This document shows positions 6,437 through 9,914 of a DNA stretch of 9,914 nucleotides, in pieces. Position 1 is the stretch's first letter, and each line of letters starts with the position of its first letter. Position numbers and translations under genes: made by a program. The notes beneath the pieces are model-generated. The model saw nothing but the letters and a program-made list of their open reading frames with translations, made no database searches and was not told the origin of the DNA. The DNA comes from Brevundimonas sp. UBA7635. GTDB taxonomy: Bacteria > Pseudomonadota > Alphaproteobacteria > Caulobacterales > Caulobacteraceae. The stretch is from assembly GCA_002483865.1 (NCBI GenBank), contig DLIT01000123.1:16897-26810 (forward strand). Reading direction: 5' to 3'.

Positions 6437-7287
6437 CGCCACTCGCTCAGCGTCTGCCCTGTGGCGGTCTCGAACGCCACGCGCTCCAACCGGACGGCCG
6501 CGACGCAAACCGGCCGCTCGTCAGGACCTGACGCCCGACAGCGAATGGCCCGGCCATCGCCAAAGGTGGCCAACCGTCCCTCCATCACTACACGATAGCC
6601 GCCGGGATCGGGCACTGCCGCCGCCTGTCCCTCGCCGCGCAGGATAAACTCATAGGCCCGTCCCTTGCGGCGATCCAGGCGTGAGCTGTTGGTCTCGAAA
6701 ACGGCGGCCAGCCCGACGCTCGGGGGCGTAGCGCGCATCGGTGCCGGTGCCGTCTCATAATCCGAAGTCAACTCGACCGGAGGCCGGGGACAGGTTTCGG
6801 CCCGCAGCCACGGCCATGACAGCCAGAATCCCTCGGCTGCTTCCCAGGCATCGGTCCCCTTGGCCGTGGCGAGCGCGGGGGTCCAGTCAATCGGCGTCAG
6901 CGTCAGCTTCAGGTCCTGCTCTCCCTCAGCCCGGGTCAAGCTGCCCGTGCCGTCTGTGACCGGGGTCTGTGCTGGATCCACCGGAACCTGGCAGCCAAAG
7001 GCCTGGCGGATCAGAAACCGGCGTCCTCCAAGGCTGTTCTCGGCAGCCACATCAGTGCCGCTACGTCCCTCTGCATAGTCAGAGGCCGCCTGGGCCACCG
7101 CTTCCAGCAGGGCGGCCCGGTTCATCACCGGGGGCGGCGCAACAATGACGACAGGCGGGTCAGGGGTCACGGCTTCGGGCGCAGGGGCCGCGGGTGCCTG
7201 CTGCCTCTGGCAGGCTGCGGTCATCAGACAGGCTGCCGCCGCCAGGGCGACCACTGATGGACGGATCAGGACGGTCGGTTCAGACAT
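6430..7287 (-). CDS. Proline-rich putative lipoprotein, function unknown
   Basis: 285 residues from the ATG at 7287, preceded by AGGG at 7-nt spacing. The N-terminus has Arg9, a hydrophobic stretch (11-22) and a Cys at 26 in the context LMTAAC. This is a loose lipobox, since Thr rather than Leu stands at -3, so lipidation is likely but not certain. Residues 27-55 form a Pro/Ala-rich tether. The folded part contains four further cysteines, in AFGCQV, AETCPRP, AIRCRAS and RPVCVAA, enough for two disulfides after export. A Trp-rich segment AAEGFWLSWPWLRAE lies mid-protein. No catalytic motif is recognisable and I cannot name a family. It is divergent from the permease gene (88-bp gap) and convergent with the NAGGN operon, so position gives no functional link. 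It is real by codon bias, start context and signal sequence. Confidence 0.78.
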   Translation of the reverse strand: MSEPTVLIRPSVVALAAAACLMTAACQRQQAPAAPAPEAVTPDPPVVIVAPPPVMNRAALLEAVAQAASDYAEGRSGTDVAAENSLGGRRFLIRQAFGCQVPVDPAQTPVTDGTGSLTRAEGEQDLKLTLTPIDWTPALATAKGTDAWEAAEGFWLSWPWLRAETCPRPPVELTSDYETAPAPMRATPPSVGLAAVFETNSSRLDRRKGRAYEFILRGEGQAAAVPDPGGYRVVMEGRLATFGDGRAIRCRASGPDERPVCVAAVRLERVAFETATGQTLSEWRS

Positions 7288-7375
7288 GAGGTCACCCTAA
7301 CATACCGAACGCCGTGTGGCCGCGCTTGGCGAAAAAAGGTTGACGGGGACGCTTCGGGGCGGTCTGCACACAGTT
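7288..7375. promoter_or_regulatory. Divergent intergenic region between lipoprotein and permease genes
   Basis: This 88-bp gap must serve both divergent genes. TTGACG at 7340-7345 resembles a plus-strand -35, but no good -10 lies at the right distance before the ATG at 7376. On the minus strand TATGTT, close upstream of the lipoprotein gene, resembles a -10 without a clear -35. There is no convincing operator. Confidence 0.3.
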
Positions 7376-8779
7376 ATGACCTTTGATCAGATGGCCGCTC
7401 TGGGGGTGCTCGTCGGCGTCGTGGGCGTATTGATCCACGGCAAGCTGCGCGCCGATGTCGTCGCGCTGACGGGGGCTGCCGTCCTGTTGATACTGGGCGT
7501 GGTCCGCCCGGTCGAGGTCCAGGGGGCCTTTGCCAGCCCCGCCATCATCTCCCTGGCTGGTCTTTTTGTGATCGCCTACGCCATCGAACTGTCGGGCCTG
7601 CTGGGCTTGATGATCCGCAAGGCGACGGAATTGGCCACCCGCGTGGGCGCGGCGGGCATATGGGCCGTCATCGGCCTGTGTGGCTCGGTCGGTGGCTTTC
7701 TCAACAATACCCCGGTCGTGGTGCTGGCCGCGCCGGTGATTCGCGACGTGGCCCAGTCGCTCAAACTGTCGCCCAAGCGTTTCCTGATGCCGCTCAGCCA
7801 CGTCACCGTGATGGGGGGTCTGCTGACCCTGATCGGCACCTCGACCAACCTGCTGGTCAACGACATGGCCCGCAATGCCGGACAGCCGGTGTTCAGCCTG
7901 TTCGAGATCACCCCGGTCGGTTTGTGCATCGCCCTTGCCGGGGGACTATGGCTCTATTTCGTCGGTGCACGTCAGCTCGGCCGCTCTGTCCAGAAGGATG
8001 AGGCCGAAGCCGCCCGCCTGGCCGAGGAGGAAGAAGCACGACGCCAGGCCGAAGCCGCCAGGGGGCGTCGCGGTTTCTTCTTCCTGCGCCTGCCTCGCCT
8101 GGGGGAATCTCGCAACCAGTCTGACGGTTCGGGCGATGCCCACCTGGGGGACGTCGCCCTGTATGGTGCCGGTGACCGCCCCTTTCGACTCAAGCCCGCC
8201 CTGGTATCGCTGGGCGTCTTTGTCCTGGTGATCCTGTCGGCGGCTTTGGGATGGGCCCCGATCGCCGCCTCGGCCTTTGCGGGGGCCGTAGCCCTGATCC
8301 TGCTACGCGTTATCACGCCTGAAGAGGCCTATGCCGGCCTGCGGCCCGAAATCCTCTTGCTCATCGCGGGTATGGTGGTGGTCGGTACCGCCATCGAGGT
8401 AACCGGTCTGGCCCAGGCCGGGGCCAGCCGTTTGATCGATGTCATCCGCCCCATGGGCCCGTTGGGGGCCCTGATTGTCCTTTATGGCGTGACCCTGTTT
8501 GCGACCGAGCTTTTGTCCAATGCAACGGTTGCGGTCCTGATCACGCCGGTCGCCGTAGCCCTGGCCAATAGCCTGGGCGTGGATCCCCGCCCCTTCCTGG
8601 TCTGCGTCATGATGGCCGCCTCGGCCGCCTTCGCAACGCCTTTCGGCTACCAGACCAATGTTCTGGTCTATAACATGGCGGGCTACAGCTACATGGATTT
8701 CGTCCGCGTCGGCGTGCCCCTGAACCTGATCACCTGGGCGGCCGCCATGATCGCCATTCCCATCTTCTTCCCCTTCTGA
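7376..8779 (+). CDS. SLC13/DASS-family anion permease
   Basis: 467 residues with about ten hydrophobic segments in two halves. Both halves carry the family's paired motifs. The first has N-N-T-P (110-113) and GTSTN (154-158); the second has S-N-A-T (381-384) and ATPFGYQTN (420-428). The repeat of Asn-Thr hairpin tips is the substrate/sodium site of SLC13 carriers, which move sulfate or dicarboxylates, usually with sodium. The exact substrate cannot be read from sequence. Many bacterial relatives of this type carry two TrkA-C (RCK_C) domains between the halves. Here residues 199-270 instead form a short charged linker with an E/A/R-rich probable coiled coil (about 207-232). I chose the ATG at 7376 because it leads directly into the first membrane helix; an in-frame GTG at 7316 would add 20 non-hydrophobic residues. 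Neither start has a good ribosome binding site, so the start is uncertain. It converges on a small membrane protein gene. Confidence 0.88.
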   Translation: MTFDQMAALGVLVGVVGVLIHGKLRADVVALTGAAVLLILGVVRPVEVQGAFASPAIISLAGLFVIAYAIELSGLLGLMIRKATELATRVGAAGIWAVIGLCGSVGGFLNNTPVVVLAAPVIRDVAQSLKLSPKRFLMPLSHVTVMGGLLTLIGTSTNLLVNDMARNAGQPVFSLFEITPVGLCIALAGGLWLYFVGARQLGRSVQKDEAEAARLAEEEEARRQAEAARGRRGFFFLRLPRLGESRNQSDGSGDAHLGDVALYGAGDRPFRLKPALVSLGVFVLVILSAALGWAPIAASAFAGAVALILLRVITPEEAYAGLRPEILLLIAGMVVVGTAIEVTGLAQAGASRLIDVIRPMGPLGALIVLYGVTLFATELLSNATVAVLITPVAVALANSLGVDPRPFLVCVMMAASAAFATPFGYQTNVLVYNMAGYSYMDFVRVGVPLNLITWAAAMIAIPIFFPF

Positions 8780-8796
8780 CGGTTCGCAAAGGTCAG
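8776..8796. repeat. Short inverted repeat across convergent stop codons
   Basis: CTGAC (8776-8780) and GTCAG (8792-8796) pair around an 11-nt loop and contain the stops of the permease gene and of the opposing small gene. It is short and has no T run. It could act as a weak two-way hairpin or be coincidence. Confidence 0.25.
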
Positions 8797-8981
8797 CCGC
8801 CGGCCCCTGTATCCACTGGCGCCGGCGTCATGACCTCGGCAGCGCGCAGCAGATCGCGCCCGGCCATATAGACCCCCGCCGAGGTCATAACGGCTGCCGA
8901 CAACCCCGCAACGGCCCACAGCCATCGCCGCTGTCGCCGCCGGGGCCTTGGTCGTTCCGGGAATGCGATAATGACGCCCAT
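8793..8981 (-). CDS. Small single-span membrane protein, function unknown
   Basis: 62 residues. The N-terminus MGVIIAFPERPRPRRRQRR is strongly basic and is followed by one hydrophobic segment (about 20-41, WLWAVAGLSAAVMTSAGVYMAG). A polar tail ends in Pro/Gly-rich residues. By the positive-inside rule the basic end is cytoplasmic and the short tail periplasmic. There is no catalytic motif and no family I recognise. The gene fills the gap between the permease stop (13 bp away) and the next control region, and its start has a modest purine-rich leader (AGAG, 7 nt before ATG). A perfect inverted repeat lies just upstream and could mask that leader in the mRNA. Coding status rests on the tidy convergent spacing and the plausible topology, so confidence is moderate. 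Confidence 0.6.
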   Translation of the reverse strand: MGVIIAFPERPRPRRRQRRWLWAVAGLSAAVMTSAGVYMAGRDLLRAAEVMTPAPVDTGAGG

Positions 8982-8988
8982 GCCTTCA

Positions 8989-9002
8989 CTCTCGTTCGAG
9001 AG
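8989..9002. repeat. Perfect inverted repeat CTCTCG-TT-CGAGAG
   Basis: Two 6-bp arms surround a 2-bp centre, 7 bp upstream of the small gene's ATG (8981, minus strand). It could be an operator for a dimeric regulator. In the mRNA it could be a hairpin (CTCT/AGAG pairing around a 6-nt loop) that hides the AGAG used as ribosome binding site. Only the symmetry is directly visible. Confidence 0.45.
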
Positions 9003-9114
9003 CGGAACGCCGATCTGACAAAGCGGGCGGATAAAGTCGGCTTCTCGACAAAGCTCCCTGCACCAGCCCCGTCCGGGCGCGGAATGCCAACGACCGGGCT
9101 ATCGCTCCTGCTGC

Positions 9115-9139
9115 GGAACCTGACCGCCCCCGACCTGTT
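9115..9139 (+). promoter_or_regulatory. Candidate EcfG-like promoter of the dehydrogenase gene
   Basis: GGAAC (9115-9119) and TGTT (9136-9139) are 16 nt apart, against the EcfG/SigT consensus GGAAC-N16/17-CGTT: a full -35 and one mismatch in the -10. The position gives a leader of roughly 30 nt that contains the strong ribosome binding site, which is sensible spacing. An exact CGTT at 9140-9143 is present but at a 20-nt spacing that is too long. Confidence 0.35.
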
Positions 9140-9160
9140 CGTTTTTCTCATCCCCCAGCC

Positions 9161-9170
9161 AGGAAGGAAG
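9161..9170 (+). promoter_or_regulatory. Ribosome binding site of the dehydrogenase gene
   Basis: AGGAAGGAAG ends 4 nt before the ATG at 9175, giving a repeated purine-rich site with good spacing. It is the clearest ribosome binding site in the window and decides the start. Confidence 0.75.
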
Positions 9171-9174
9171 CGAC

Positions 9175-9914
9175 ATGAGGGTCCACCAAAAGCCGCTTGA
9201 ACAGCAAACCATCGTTATCACCGGTGCAACATCCGGCATCGGCCTCGCCACAGTCAGGGCAGCCGCCGAAGCGGGGGCTGCCCTTGTCCTTGCCGCCCGA
9301 ACCGCCGAAACCCTTGAATTGGTGGGAGACGAGATCAGGGCCAAGGGCGGGCGAGTCGCCACCGTGGTGGCCGATGTCGGTGACGAAGCCCAGGTCCAGC
9401 AGATTGTCGATCAGGCCATCGAGTCCTTCGGTGGGTTTGATACCTGGATCAATGATGCAGGCGTCGGCATCTATGGCGACATAATGGAGCTGCCATCAGA
9501 CGAGCATCAGCGGCTGTTCCAGACCAACTACTGGGGCGTGGTCTATGGCTCCACGGCGGCTGTGCGGCACCTGGAAGGCCGTGAGGGTGGCGGCACCCTG
9601 ATCAACGTCGGCTCGATCAACTCGGACTTTGCCATCCCCCTGCTCGGGGCCTATTCCGCCAGCAAGCATGCGGTCAAAGGCTTCACCGATGCGCTACGCA
9701 TCGAGCTGCGCCATGCACGCAAGCCTGTCCAGATCACCTTGATCAAGCCTTCGGGTATTGGCACGCCATTTTCGGAGAACGCCCGGAATCACACCGAGAA
9801 CGAGCCTCAGGTGGCCCCGCCCGTCTATGCGCCCGAGCTGGTGGCCGAGGCCATTCTCCATGCGGCAACTCATAAGGTTCGCAGCATAACCATCGGCGGC
9901 GGCGGGCGAATGAT
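9175..9914 (+). CDS. Short-chain dehydrogenase/reductase (SDR), 3' end outside window
   Basis: At least 246 codons, open to the window end. It is a classical SDR: a Rossmann fold binding NAD(P)H and reducing or oxidising a carbonyl or alcohol. Visible motifs are TGATSGIG (16-23) for the cofactor, Asp67 in VVADVGD for the adenine ring, and NDAG (93-96), a variant of the usual NNAG. Asn118, Ser147, Tyr160 and Lys164 complete the catalytic tetrad with the expected Ser-x12-Tyr-x3-Lys spacing. Arg42 at the end of the second strand suggests NADP(H) preference. PSGIGTPF (the PG-motif region) follows. The substrate cannot be inferred from the sequence. The start is fixed by a strong ribosome binding site. 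A candidate general-stress promoter upstream would fit a stress-induced oxidoreductase, but this is inference. The C-terminus is missing. Confidence 0.93.
   Translation, partial: MRVHQKPLEQQTIVITGATSGIGLATVRAAAEAGAALVLAARTAETLELVGDEIRAKGGRVATVVADVGDEAQVQQIVDQAIESFGGFDTWINDAGVGIYGDIMELPSDEHQRLFQTNYWGVVYGSTAAVRHLEGREGGGTLINVGSINSDFAIPLLGAYSASKHAVKGFTDALRIELRHARKPVQITLIKPSGIGTPFSENARNHTENEPQVAPPVYAPELVAEAILHAATHKVRSITIGGGGRM

Larger units (their letters stand above)
8982..9174. other. Intergenic region with divergent control signals
   Basis: This 193-bp gap separates the small membrane protein gene (-) from the dehydrogenase gene (+). It contains a perfect 6-bp inverted repeat near its left end, a candidate EcfG-type promoter toward the right, and a pyrimidine-rich stretch (9144-9160) leading into a strong ribosome binding site. 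I see no RNA gene or convincing small coding region in it. Confidence 0.6.

Noticed and set aside
7316..7375. GTG start at 7316 for the permease
   Set aside because: The extra 20 residues are polar and not part of the transporter, and there is no ribosome binding site; ATG 7376 leads straight into the first helix.
8885..9151. 88-codon minus-strand frame across the small membrane protein start and the intergenic region
   Set aside because: The product is Arg/Ser-rich without structure, it overlaps the better-supported small gene and covers the control region.
1..9914. Mobile elements, CRISPR arrays, tRNA or rRNA genes, phage or defence modules
   Set aside because: No transposase or integrase motifs, spaced direct repeats or clover-leaf sequences were seen; the genes read as ordinary chromosomal content.

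Overview
The window is GC-rich bacterial chromosome, densely packed with short gaps and GCC/CTG/GAC/CGC-biased codons. The proteins resemble alphaproteobacterial ones: the Tgt C-terminus reads like the Zymomonas enzyme, and the N-acetylglutaminylglutamine amide (NAGGN) cassette is typical of rhizobia, pseudomonads and relatives. A member of Caulobacterales such as Brevundimonas is my best guess, but this is inference from style, not a database match. I see no mobile element, CRISPR array, rRNA or tRNA.

Layout. (1) 1-558, +: 3' part of tgt (queuosine tRNA modification), whose zinc-site cysteines look largely replaced. (2) 576-1121, -: small lipoprotein, converging on tgt. (3) 1191-1679, -: MarR/SlyA-type regulator. 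(4) 1680-1744: divergent control region with a TTAG-N4-CTAA palindrome. (5) 1745-6412, +: a three-gene operon for the osmolyte NAGGN: class II amidotransferase, GNAT/ATP-grasp synthetase and M42 metallopeptidase, joined by 11-bp and 4-bp overlaps. (6) 6430-7287, -: proline-rich lipoprotein of unknown function, converging on the operon. (7) 7376-8779, +: SLC13/DASS-type permease with a charged cytoplasmic linker. (8) 8793-8981, -: 62-residue single-span membrane protein. (9) 8982-9174: intergenic, with an inverted repeat and a candidate EcfG-type promoter. (10) 9175 to the end, +: short-chain dehydrogenase cut by the window edge.

How the genes work together. Only the NAGGN block forms a recognisable pathway. 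The synthetase acetylates glutamine and ligates a second glutamine, the amidotransferase caps the C-terminal carboxylate as an amide, and the M42 enzyme has no settled role. The divergent MarR protein is the likely local regulator, and the palindrome between the genes its likely operator. Two weak EcfG-like promoter candidates (before the first lipoprotein and the dehydrogenase) hint at a general-stress connection that fits an osmolyte locus but is unproven.

Nothing here is clearly a wholly new system. The most unusual observations are the degraded Tgt zinc site, the unexplained hydrolase coupled to osmolyte synthesis, and the permease linker.
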